This document shows positions 32,160-39,948 of a stretch of DNA of 64,000 nt, piece by piece. The position numbers and the translations under genes were made by a program. Below the pieces are notes generated by a model, which saw only the letters and a list, made by a program, of their open reading frames with translations, was not told the origin of the DNA and searched no databases. The stretch is from JAAXKN01 sp036261625. GTDB taxonomy: Bacteria; Bacteroidota; Ignavibacteria; Ignavibacteriales; SURF-24. The DNA lies in NCBI GenBank assembly GCA_036261625.1, contig DATAKL010000010.1, positions 34,067-98,066 of the forward strand, written 5' to 3'. Each line of letters begins with the position of its first letter. Position 1 is the first letter of the stretch.

Positions 32160-32212
32160 AGCCCAAATGGGGAGGAATCGCGTAACCACGAGATAAAGCT
32201 CGTGGCAATTCA
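32148..32212. repeat. Partial palindromic miniature element overlapping the GT9 stop
   Basis: This partial copy combines GGGCTAAAGCCC (32,153-32,164, core palindrome) with the terminal hairpin CCACGAG...CTCGTGG (32,186-32,205) followed by CAATTCA, as at the end of the neighbouring complete element. Its left half is absent or replaced by the GT9 3' end. TAA at 32,157-32,159 terminates the GT9 frame. Confidence 0.6.
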
Positions 32213-32233
32213 AAGAAAATAAAATCTCGCACT

Positions 32234-32377
32234 TGAATAGCCACGACCTTCAGGTCGTGGAATATGAGCAAAAAAATATTCGGGCTTTAGCCCCCGATTC
32301 CCAGACGGAGGATCTGTGGCTAAAGCCACTGGTTTGTTTGATTCCGTTTCCCACGACCTGAAGGTCGTGGCAATTCA
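32234..32377. repeat. 144-bp palindromic miniature element with 27-bp terminal inverted repeats
   Basis: The ends are inverted copies differing at one of 27 bases (32,234-32,260 and 32,351-32,377). Each contains the palindrome CCACGACCTTCAGGTCGTGG or its reverse. The centre carries GGGCTTTAGCCCCCGAT, shared exactly with the element at 39,710-39,881. There is no coding frame. It looks like a REP/MITE-type element mobilised by an unseen transposase, and it lies between converging genes. Confidence 0.7.
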
Positions 32378-32392
32378 GTCGTTACTATTCAA

Positions 32393-32926
32393 TTATCCCT
32401 TCAGGCTGCTGATAATATATTCCGCACAGTCATCAATCGTTTCAAAATATTTTAACAGGCCTGTCTTACGCTTTTCTTTTTTAATCTGATCTTCCATCGA
32501 AGCTATTATTGGCTTCCATAGTGTGCCGTGGCATGCAAAGGGCTTTTCATGAAGAAATCCCTTGTTAATGAATTCCCATACTGCCGCCATTTCAAGGAGA
32601 GTACCAGTGCCGCCCTGAAGGGCTACGTAGGCATCGCCTGTTTCAATGAGCGCCTGTATACGTTCAAAAAGACTATTGTGCGCCTTGTGCTCAGTAATAT
32701 AACTATTGTGAGTGCCGAATGATCCGTTTAACGTTATGCCTATGGCACGGGCCCCAAATTCAACAGCACCCCTTGAAACCGCTTCCATTATGCCGCCGTT
32801 GCCCCCGGTGCAGAGGTCGAATCCGTTTTTTGCAAACGTGCTGCCCAGCTTATAGGCATTCTCGTACTGCTCTTCTCCAAAAACCGGTAGTGAACTGCCG
32901 AAAATTGTAATTATCTTCTTACTCAT
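32393..32926 (-). CDS. LOG-family protein (lysine-decarboxylase-like Rossmann protein)
   Basis: This 177-residue Rossmann-fold protein has 'CTGGNGGIMEAVSRGA' (about 40-55) and 'YVALQGGTGTLLEMAAVWEF' (about 100-119), the counterpart of the PGGxGTxxE motif of LOG cytokinin-activating phosphoribohydrolases. The first motif residue is Q instead of P. LOG proteins release nucleobases from nucleoside monophosphates. In bacteria they have a role in nucleotide metabolism that is often unclear. Single gene on the minus strand, 26 bases downstream of the TonB-like gene. Confidence 0.85.
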   Translation of the reverse strand: MSKKIITIFGSSLPVFGEEQYENAYKLGSTFAKNGFDLCTGGNGGIMEAVSRGAVEFGARAIGITLNGSFGTHNSYITEHKAHNSLFERIQALIETGDAYVALQGGTGTLLEMAAVWEFINKGFLHEKPFACHGTLWKPIIASMEDQIKKEKRKTGLLKYFETIDDCAEYIISSLKG

Positions 32927-32952
32927 ATTGTCTTAATATTCTCTCTGCTTTG

Positions 32953-35067
32953 TTAATTTAAAAACTCCCACGAGAATCCGAGTCGTATTCCCTGCGACGG
33001 AACGGGGTAATAGGGAACCACATAATAGCTTTTATTCAGTATGTTCTCAAATGTGAAATATAAAATAGCTCTTCTCTGAATCTCTCCGATCAGCACAAAA
33101 TCGAGCCGGGTGAAAGGACTTACGGTTTCGTTAACTGTGTAAATGGAACTGCTGCCGGCAGCTACGAAATTATAGGCCGAAAGACTTTTTTCAAAATCGT
33201 ATGTATAAAACTTCTGGCTTCCGGCAGCTTCAAATGTAAAGCCTGTCTTAAGGTGCAGGTTGGCATTAAAGAGTGTATCCCTGTAGTACATTCCGCCGTT
33301 AAATGTGTATTCGGGCAGAGGATAATTGCTTTCTTTTACCAGGTAGTAGGCGGGCCTTGCCTCAAAATAAATTCTCCACAGGTTAAAGTTCAGGTTCATT
33401 CCCGCGCCGTAGATCTTTGAATCCTCCGGCGTGTATCCAATTACAGAATTTAGTTTATCAAGCAGCATTATGGGCGAAGGCCTGTCGAATGTAAAGCGCG
33501 AGAAAAGATCCGCTCCGATCTGAAAATCCTTCAGCTTAAGAACTGCGCCCGCTTCCATAACGGTAAGCCTTCTTGAACTGATGTTATAAATTCTTATTGG
33601 CATGGCATAGACAGAAAGGGGAGTGCTGAAGTCCCTTTCGGGTACGGTTAAAGGCTCATTATAGCGCGACATTCCACCGTAGAGCTTAAAATTATCCGCA
33701 ATGCGGATGGTCAGGTCGGCTCCAATACCCACATAGGATTCATTCGAGTAATTAAGGTACTTTGCATAGAATGATGGAATAAACGAGTTATTTAAGAGCC
33801 CTGCCGAGATCCTGCCGGCAAGTGCCAGAACGCCTTTATTTTCATCTGATGCAAGCACGCCGCCGCTTAGATTATTTCTTTCATAAATGCCCGACATGTC
33901 GGCATTAAAGACCGTATCCTGATATGTCTGCCTGAGAGAGAGTCCGTAGGTGCGGCTTCTGTTGTCGTCAAATATCACGGGAACTGAAGGAGAAGTTCCT
34001 TTTTCATTCTGCCTGAACTCGGTAAGATTGAACCTGTAGTAAGCATCCAGGTCGCTTTTGAAATTCTTAAAGTAGCTGCTTAAGAAGTGCAGTGAGAAAT
34101 TATGCAGCGTCTGCTTTTCGTAGCGGTTCGTGTAATACACGTCTACATTAAGTCCCTGCTGCGGTATGTTGGCAAGTCCGCCCACAGAATCTATAAACGC
34201 CTTAGTAACTCCTCCGAAGAGTCCCGTCTGTCTTTTTGCATAATCGTATGAAGCCAAAATATCGAATGAGTTCGACAGCAGGTATTTCATTTTTACAGAG
34301 CCGTTCCAAATGCTGAAGTCGCTGTTGGGGAAACGTGCCCCTATTGTTTTATTGGTTATTTCGGCCGTTGTAATGAGTTTTCTTGAAAGGTAAGCGCTGT
34401 ATATAAAATCTATCATTGCCTCATCGTTGGGGGCCTGGTAGTATCTTATTCTTGTATAAGGCGCTTTGGAGTTACCGATTGAGTAACTGTCTTTTGAAAT
34501 AAAATTTACAGATGCCGTATTATTCAAAGTGCCGTAAAGAAATCCCCTTGGAAGCGGGATGACTTCAATTGAATCCACAGATTCCGCCTGCATGAGGTTC
34601 AGGTCGAATGAATTATTGAGTCTGTTATTTATGAGTTCTCCGTCCTTAAGGTAGCTTGTTTCATTAAAGCCCGCACCGTATAGGAGAAGTTCACTGGGCT
34701 GCCCCAGAGTTCCCAGGTCGCGCAGGAAGGAAAGGGGAAAGAGCTTCATATAGTCGGCAGCGTAGCGGTAGTCGTGAAAGAGAAGGTCTTTCTTTTTAAT
34801 CTGGTTATTGAATTCAAAGCCGGAAGTAAGGCTGTTTCTGTATAAAGGAAGAAACATTTCGGCATGTTTCTTCAGCGAATCGCGTTTCATGGCTGCGGCT
34901 GATGCAGTATCCCTCAGGTGCAGGCTGTCGCGCCCCTGTGCGTGAACGGAATCGCGCAGCATGACCCCGGGTCTTGTGCGCACTGAGTCTCTTGTCTGTG
35001 CCGATAGCCCATTCGGGGAACAGGCTGCGGCAAGGAGTATTAAAAATAAAAATAGAATTGTTTTCAT
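32953..35067 (-). CDS. TonB-dependent receptor-like outer-membrane barrel protein
   Basis: This 704-residue protein has a signal sequence (1-23, possibly a lipobox at Cys 16). A short RDS-repeat linker follows (about 25-67), then a plug-like domain ('LLLYGAGFNETSYLKDGELINNRL' and 'ESVDSIEVIPLPRGFLYG', about 125-185). The remainder is a beta-barrel of alternating strands ending 'LGFSWEFLN' with an aromatic near the C-terminus. A full TonB box cannot be confirmed. It is single on the minus strand and faces LOG. The substrate is unknown. Confidence 0.75.
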   Translation of the reverse strand: MKTILFLFLILLAAACSPNGLSAQTRDSVRTRPGVMLRDSVHAQGRDSLHLRDTASAAAMKRDSLKKHAEMFLPLYRNSLTSGFEFNNQIKKKDLLFHDYRYAADYMKLFPLSFLRDLGTLGQPSELLLYGAGFNETSYLKDGELINNRLNNSFDLNLMQAESVDSIEVIPLPRGFLYGTLNNTASVNFISKDSYSIGNSKAPYTRIRYYQAPNDEAMIDFIYSAYLSRKLITTAEITNKTIGARFPNSDFSIWNGSVKMKYLLSNSFDILASYDYAKRQTGLFGGVTKAFIDSVGGLANIPQQGLNVDVYYTNRYEKQTLHNFSLHFLSSYFKNFKSDLDAYYRFNLTEFRQNEKGTSPSVPVIFDDNRSRTYGLSLRQTYQDTVFNADMSGIYERNNLSGGVLASDENKGVLALAGRISAGLLNNSFIPSFYAKYLNYSNESYVGIGADLTIRIADNFKLYGGMSRYNEPLTVPERDFSTPLSVYAMPIRIYNISSRRLTVMEAGAVLKLKDFQIGADLFSRFTFDRPSPIMLLDKLNSVIGYTPEDSKIYGAGMNLNFNLWRIYFEARPAYYLVKESNYPLPEYTFNGGMYYRDTLFNANLHLKTGFTFEAAGSQKFYTYDFEKSLSAYNFVAAGSSSIYTVNETVSPFTRLDFVLIGEIQRRAILYFTFENILNKSYYVVPYYPVPSQGIRLGFSWEFLN

Positions 35068-35330
35068 AAACCGGCTTTAACTGTCAGAATATATCAATAG
35101 GATAAAAATAAGAATAAAAAGATCTTCAGTAAAGAAGATTAAAGAATAAAGATACAGGTTTCAGTACTGAAAATAAAAGGCGAAGTATATGCCAGGGAGA
35201 AAAAATACCATAAATATTGGCCCGATCTGCTGTTTATGAGGCAAAATTTTTCAAAAAAAATTTACTTTAATTTAAAAAATTTATATTTTGCACAACAATT
35301 CCTATAAACAAAAACAAAGGATGGAAAAAA

Positions 35331-35627
35331 ATGGCACAAGCAAAACCAATGACAAAAGCTCAGATCATTGAGCACCTTTCAACAAAGACTGGAACAACAA
35401 AGAAATTCGCAGCTCAGTTTTTACAGGAACTTGTCAGCCTTTCTTACAAGGAAGCAAAGAAGTCTTTCACACTGCCTGGCTTAGGCAAGCTTGAATTGGT
35501 TAAGCGTAAGAAGAGAATTGGTAGAAACCCCGCCACCGGTGAAACCATTACAATTCCGGCAAAGACGGTTTTGAAATTTAAGATTGCAAAAGCTGCAAAG
35601 GATGCAGTTTTACCTGCAAAGAAGTAA
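35331..35627 (+). CDS. HU family DNA-binding protein
   Basis: This 98-residue protein is an HU-type dimer subunit: 'MTKAQIIEHLSTKTGTTKKFAAQFLQELVSLSYKEAKKSFTLPGLGKLELVKRKKRIGRNPATGETITIPAKTVLKFK'. It has the arm motif 'GRNPATGETI' and the typical basic C-terminus. It bends DNA and compacts the nucleoid. The 263-base upstream gap is AT-rich and presumably holds its promoter. A terminator follows. Confidence 0.95.
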   Translation: MAQAKPMTKAQIIEHLSTKTGTTKKFAAQFLQELVSLSYKEAKKSFTLPGLGKLELVKRKKRIGRNPATGETITIPAKTVLKFKIAKAAKDAVLPAKK

Positions 35628-35666
35628 TTGATATTCAGGATTAATTGATATTTAAGATTAGATGAT

Positions 35667-35702
35667 AAAAAAAGGCTGCCCCGTTTGGAGCAGCCTTTTT
35701 TT
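35667..35702. terminator. Bidirectional terminator between HU and aconitase genes
   Basis: AGGCTGC (35,673-35,679) pairs with GCAGCCT (35,690-35,696), flanked by A-run and T-run, serving both the rightward HU gene and the leftward aconitase gene. Confidence 0.88.
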
Positions 35703-35716
35703 TTGCTGTTTTGCTT

Positions 35717-37981
35717 TTATGCTTTCTGCGACTTTGCGATCAGGTTCAGTGCGCTTCCGGCCTTGAACCAATCGAACTGACCCGCATTAAAGGTATGGTT
35801 TAATGTGCATTCCTCAGTTGAGCCGTCCTTATGCTTAATTACCAGCTTGACCGGTTTATCGCATGCAAGGTTATCGAGGCCAATAATGCTGAGTCTGTCG
35901 TCTTCACGGATCTTGTCGTAATCTGCAGGGTTAGCGAATGTGAAAGGCAGCATTCCCTGTTTCTTGAGGTTGGTTTCGTGAATACGTGCAAAGCTTTTAA
36001 CAATTATAGCTCTTCCGCCTAAGAAGCGGGGTTCCATAGCTGCATGTTCGCGGCTTGAGCCTTCGCCGTAGTTTTCATCGCCTACAACGATCCAGTTAAT
36101 GCCGCGCGCCTTATAGTCGCGTGCCACTTCGGGAATGGATTTATATTCGCCAGTAAAAGTATTTTTAACCTCGCCCACCTTGTCGTTAAAAGCGTTTACT
36201 GCGCCGATGAACATATTGTTAGATATGTTATCCAGGTGTCCGCGGAAGCGGAGCCACGGGCCGGCCATTGAGATATGGTCTGTGGTGCATTTACCCTTAG
36301 CTTTAAGGAGTACGGGCAGGTCCATGAGGTCATGTCCGTCCCACGGAGCAAACGGAGCCAAAAGCTGCAGGCGGCTGCTCTCGGGGTCTACAATAACCTC
36401 TACATTTGAGCCGTCCTTTGCCGGGGCAATAAATCCTGCTTCGCCTTTTTCGAAACCCTTAGGAGGAAGTTCCTTGCCTGTCGGGGGATCGAGTTTAACT
36501 TTTTCTCCCTTATCGTTTGTAACTTCGTCTGTCATCGGGTTAAAGGTAAGTTTACCTCCGATGGCAAGGGCAGTAACCATTTCGGGGCTTGCAACAAACG
36601 CCTGAGTTTTGGGGTTTCCGTCGTTTCTTTTTGCAAAGTTGCGGTTGAAGGAAGTAACAATTGAATTCTTCTGGCCTTCTTCTATATCCATGCGTTTCCA
36701 CATGCCTATGCAGGGTCCGCAGGCGTTGGCAAATACGACGCCGCCGAATTCCTGGAGTGTATCTAACAGTCCGTCTCTTTTAACGGTATTGTAAACCATT
36801 TCTGAGCCGGGAGTTATGATAAACTGTGTTTTGGCCTTAAGTCCCTTGTTAAGTGCCTGCCTTGCAATGCTGGCGGCGCGGTCTATATCCTCGTAGCTGG
36901 AGTTTGTGCAGCTTCCGACTAAAGTGGCCGAGAGTTCATCGACGAAATCTTTTTCAGGAACAACTTCTTTCATTTTGGAAACAGGCCATGCCAGGTCGGG
37001 AGTAAAGGGTCCGTTGAGGTGCGGTTCAAGGGTGTTCAGGTCTAGTTCAATTATGGAATCATAATACTTATGCGGATCTGCAAGTGTTTCCTTATCGGCA
37101 GTAAGGCAGTCAGCCACTCCCTCAGCCAGTTCTGCCACGTCCTCGCGTCCCGTCATTCTGAGGTATTCGGCCATTTTATGGTCGAAGGGGAAGAGGGAAG
37201 TAGTAGCGCCGATTTCGGCGCCCATGTTGCAGATTGTGGCCTTGCCTGTGCATGAGAAAGATTCTGTGCCTTCGCCGAAATATTCAACGATAGATCCGGT
37301 GCCGCCTTTAACGGTAAGAATGCCGGCCAGTTTGAGGATAATATCTTTTGGAGAAGTCCAGCCGTTTAATTTTCCGGTGAGTTTAACGCCAATGATTTTA
37401 GGCCATTTTACTTCCCAGGGCATTCCGGCCATAACGTCTACGGCGTCAGCGCCGCCGACTCCGATAGCAATCATTCCGAGTCCGCCTGCATTGGGGGTAT
37501 GCGAGTCGGTTCCTATCATCATTCCGCCGGGGAATGCGTAGTTTTCGAGCACCACCTGATGGATAATTCCGGCGCCCGGTTTCCAGAAGCCGATGCCGTA
37601 TTTTTTTGAAATGCTTTCGAGGAAGGTGTAGACCTCCTTATTTTCGTCTTTGGCTCTGGCGAGGTCCTCTTTTGCGCCGACTTTACCCTGAATGAGGTGG
37701 TCGCAGTGAACCGTGCTGGGAACTGCTGTGGTCTTGCGGCCTGCGTGCATAAACTGCAGCAGAGCCATCTGAGCTGTGGCATCCTGCATGGCGACACGGT
37801 CGGGGGCGGTATCGACGTAATCTTTTCCTCTTTTAAATTCTTTTGATACGGGTTCTGCAAGATGTGAATAAAGGATTTTCTCGGTGAGAGTCATTGGTCT
37901 GCCCAGAAATTTCCTGGCCATTTCAACCTTGCCGCGGAGCTCCTGGTAGACTTTCTTGATTGTCATAATATCAGCAGTCAT
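35717..37981 (-). CDS. Aconitate hydratase, mitochondrial-type (AcnA)
   Basis: This 754-residue [4Fe-4S] enzyme interconverts citrate and isocitrate in the TCA cycle. The cluster cysteines lie in 'SCTNSSYEDID' and 'ACGPC'. 'IGTDSHTPNAGGLGM' and the swivel-domain signature 'GDENYGEGSSREHAAMEPRFLGGRAI' are present. The start at 37,981 (MTADIMTIKKVYQ) has GAGGG before it; the longer open frame upstream is AT-rich and not expected to be translated. Length matches the mitochondrial-type family. Confidence 0.95.
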   Translation of the reverse strand: MTADIMTIKKVYQELRGKVEMARKFLGRPMTLTEKILYSHLAEPVSKEFKRGKDYVDTAPDRVAMQDATAQMALLQFMHAGRKTTAVPSTVHCDHLIQGKVGAKEDLARAKDENKEVYTFLESISKKYGIGFWKPGAGIIHQVVLENYAFPGGMMIGTDSHTPNAGGLGMIAIGVGGADAVDVMAGMPWEVKWPKIIGVKLTGKLNGWTSPKDIILKLAGILTVKGGTGSIVEYFGEGTESFSCTGKATICNMGAEIGATTSLFPFDHKMAEYLRMTGREDVAELAEGVADCLTADKETLADPHKYYDSIIELDLNTLEPHLNGPFTPDLAWPVSKMKEVVPEKDFVDELSATLVGSCTNSSYEDIDRAASIARQALNKGLKAKTQFIITPGSEMVYNTVKRDGLLDTLQEFGGVVFANACGPCIGMWKRMDIEEGQKNSIVTSFNRNFAKRNDGNPKTQAFVASPEMVTALAIGGKLTFNPMTDEVTNDKGEKVKLDPPTGKELPPKGFEKGEAGFIAPAKDGSNVEVIVDPESSRLQLLAPFAPWDGHDLMDLPVLLKAKGKCTTDHISMAGPWLRFRGHLDNISNNMFIGAVNAFNDKVGEVKNTFTGEYKSIPEVARDYKARGINWIVVGDENYGEGSSREHAAMEPRFLGGRAIIVKSFARIHETNLKKQGMLPFTFANPADYDKIREDDRLSIIGLDNLACDKPVKLVIKHKDGSTEECTLNHTFNAGQFDWFKAGSALNLIAKSQKA

Positions 37982-38169
37982 TTTTTCCCTCTGTTTTTGA
38001 ATTTTGCTGTTTTTGAATTTGATTATAATATATACTAAAAACACTAAAGTGGAAAGATGAAAAGTTACTCAGGGGGGAAAGGGGAGTGCAAGTGCAATAG
38101 GAAGAAGTAAAGTAAAAAGTTCAAGTCCGGTTCACTGCTAAAGGTATTCTGAAAATTCTGAACGGGGGA

Positions 38170-38754
38170 CTATAAGTACAATCCGCTTTCAACGAGCTCA
38201 CAAACAATATGTGCTACCGTTATGTGTCCTTCCTGTATTCTCTGTGTATTAGCCGAAGGAATTACAACCGGGAGGTCGACCATATCTTTCAGCATTCCGC
38301 CAGTTCCACCCAAGAACCCTATAACCTTCATTTTTCTCAGTTTTGCTTTTTCGGCAGCCTTAATGATGTTCCGGGAATTCCCGCTTGTAGAAATGGCAAG
38401 CAGAACGTCTCCTTCATTTCCCAGTCCCTCAATCAGGCGCGAAAAAATATTATCGAAACCTATGTCATTACCGCCTGCAGTAAGGTTGGATGTATCGGTG
38501 GTAAGGGCAATTGCCGGCAGGGCGGGCCGGTTTATGTGATGACTAAGACGGATCATGAATTCGGCAGCGATGTGCTGGCAGTCGGCTGCGCTTCCCCCGT
38601 TACCGCAGAGAAGCAGCTTGTTTCCCTTCTTAAACGCCTCCATCAGCATATCTGTTGCCTCAAGAATTTCCTTCGTGCACTGCTCGGCGATCTTCAGCTT
38701 TGTTTCTGAACTTTCCTTCAGCGACTCGCTGATAAATTTATTCCTGTCTGTCAT
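38170..38754 (-). CDS. gmhA: Phosphoheptose isomerase
   Basis: This 194-residue SIS-domain protein converts sedoheptulose 7-phosphate to D-glycero-D-manno-heptose 7-phosphate, the first step to ADP-heptose for LPS. Visible features are 'LLLCGNGGSAADCQHIAAEFMIRL' (about 47-70), 'LTTDTSNLTAGGNDIGFDNIFSRLIEGL' and 'AISTSGNSRNIIKA'. 'IPSANTQRIQEGHITVAHIVCELVE' carries the zinc-binding Glu/His. It is in the leftward group between GGGPS and aconitase. Confidence 0.92.
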   Translation of the reverse strand: MTDRNKFISESLKESSETKLKIAEQCTKEILEATDMLMEAFKKGNKLLLCGNGGSAADCQHIAAEFMIRLSHHINRPALPAIALTTDTSNLTAGGNDIGFDNIFSRLIEGLGNEGDVLLAISTSGNSRNIIKAAEKAKLRKMKVIGFLGGTGGMLKDMVDLPVVIPSANTQRIQEGHITVAHIVCELVESGLYL

Positions 38755-38801
38755 TAATCCGTTCTTTCTTAACTTATCTTCTTATATCGGAATTTTATAT
38801 T

Positions 38802-39578
38802 CTAATTACCAGTCAAATTATTATTCAGAGCCGCGGTCTTAACGTGCACGGCATCGGCAAACTCTTTAATCTTAGGCCAGTTTTCCTCGTCTTCAAAATA
38901 ATTACCGGTAACGATTATGCCGGCTCCGCTTTCAACTTTCTGCCTGGCATCTTCAGCTGTCTTTATGCCCCCTCCGGCAATGACCGGAATATCCAAATTT
39001 TTTGAAACCATGGCGATCATTTCGTTCGGAACGGACATCTGTGCGCCGCTTCCGCCTTCGAGATATACCATTTTCATTCCGAGGTACTGTGCCGCAAGTG
39101 CCGTGGCAACTGCAATTTCGGGTTTTCTGCGGGGCACGGGCTTACTGCCGCTCATGTATTCGACCGTTGTTGTGCTGCCCGATTCAACAAGTATATATCC
39201 TGTGGGGATAGTTTCGAGATTATAGGCTTTTATGATTGGAGCGGCCATAATCTGTTTTCCGATCAGGTGCTCGGGGTTTCTGCCGCTTACGAGCGACAGG
39301 AACAAAATTGCATCGGCATTGGAAGAAACCTGGCTGATGCCGCCGGGAAATATCACAACCGGTATATTGGTGTTATCTTTAAGGGCGGAAATGGTGCTGC
39401 TGAGATTTCCGTTCATCATAAGGCTTCCGCCGACCAGAAAGCCGTCGACCCCGGAAGCTTCGCATCTTTTTGCAAAGCTGCACAACTTTTCACCGGATAT
39501 TTTATCGGGATCGATCAGAATGAGGTATGCGGCACCCTTTTCAGAAATTTTGCCGAGCAGATAGTTGTAAATATTCAT
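38802..39578 (-). CDS. Geranylgeranylglyceryl phosphate synthase family protein (bacterial PcrB/GGGPS)
   Basis: This 258-residue TIM-barrel prenyltransferase has 'YLILIDPDKISGEKL' (about 19-33), 'GVDGFLVGGSLMM', 'MKMVYLEGGSGAQMSVPNEMIAMV' (about 165-190) and 'DIPVIAGGGIKTAEDARQKVESGAGIIVTGNYFED'. The family joins a polyprenyl diphosphate to sn-glycerol-1-phosphate. It is typical of archaeal ether lipids, but bacterial homologues occur in Bacteroidota and Firmicutes. Group and chain length cannot be told by eye. A G1P supplier is not seen here. Confidence 0.87.
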   Translation of the reverse strand: MNIYNYLLGKISEKGAAYLILIDPDKISGEKLCSFAKRCEASGVDGFLVGGSLMMNGNLSSTISALKDNTNIPVVIFPGGISQVSSNADAILFLSLVSGRNPEHLIGKQIMAAPIIKAYNLETIPTGYILVESGSTTTVEYMSGSKPVPRRKPEIAVATALAAQYLGMKMVYLEGGSGAQMSVPNEMIAMVSKNLDIPVIAGGGIKTAEDARQKVESGAGIIVTGNYFEDEENWPKIKEFADAVHVKTAALNNNLTGN

Positions 39579-39635
39579 ATGGTCAAATAATTTTGCCGAA
39601 ATATAAAAATTAAAGAAGAAAGTTCAAAGAGGAAA

Positions 39636-39667
39636 ACGTTCAACGTGCGACGTTCAACGTTCAACGT
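39636..39667. repeat. Three short ACGTTCAACGT direct repeats
   Basis: ACGTTCAACGT occurs at 39,636, 39,650 and 39,657 (the last two overlap by 4). It lies in the 370-base gap between GGGPS and tex, beside the palindromic element. It is probably simple intergenic sequence drift rather than a regulatory site. Nothing else in the gap looks coding. Confidence 0.6.
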
Positions 39668-39709
39668 CTGACACCGAACGTTTTGTGGTGCGGAATTAAT
39701 CTCATTTCC

Positions 39710-39881
39710 CTGACTAGCCCCGACCCTCGGGTCGGGGAAACGGATATGCTCCACCCCGTTTGGGCTTTAGCCCCCGATCATCCTGGGGAGAATCCCGAAT
39801 AATTGAGGGGATCTGGGGCTGAAGCCCCTGGGGAGCGGTGGGACGCATTATTCCCCGTACCTAAAGGTCCGGGCTAGTCAG
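39710..39881. repeat. 172-bp palindromic miniature element with 11-bp terminal inverted repeats
   Basis: CTGACTAGCCC (39,710-39,720) is exactly inverted at 39,871-39,881. Inside the left end is the palindrome CCCCGACCCTCGGGTCGGGG. The centre carries GGGCTTTAGCCCCCGAT (shared with 32,234-32,377) and GGGGCTGAAGCCCC. It is non-coding and no target-site duplication is evident. It is a MITE/REP-like relative of the element near the GT9 gene. Confidence 0.7.
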
Positions 39882-39895
39882 GTTGGAAAATAAAA

Positions 39896-39925
39896 AAGGC
39901 AAAGGGACTAAAATCCCTTTGCCTT
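39896..39925 (-). terminator. Terminator of tex
   Basis: AAGGCAAAGGGA (39,896-39,907) pairs with TCCCTTTGCCTT (39,914-39,925). On the minus strand it is followed by a T-run (the A-run at 39,892-39,897), 24 bases after the tex stop. Confidence 0.85.
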
Positions 39926-39948
39926 AAATTGGGTTATGAATTATGAAA

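Noticed and set aside
37982..38044. N-terminal extension of aconitase
   Set aside because: The extension is AT-rich and hydrophobic; the GAGGG-preceded ATG at 37,981 gives the normal family N-terminus.
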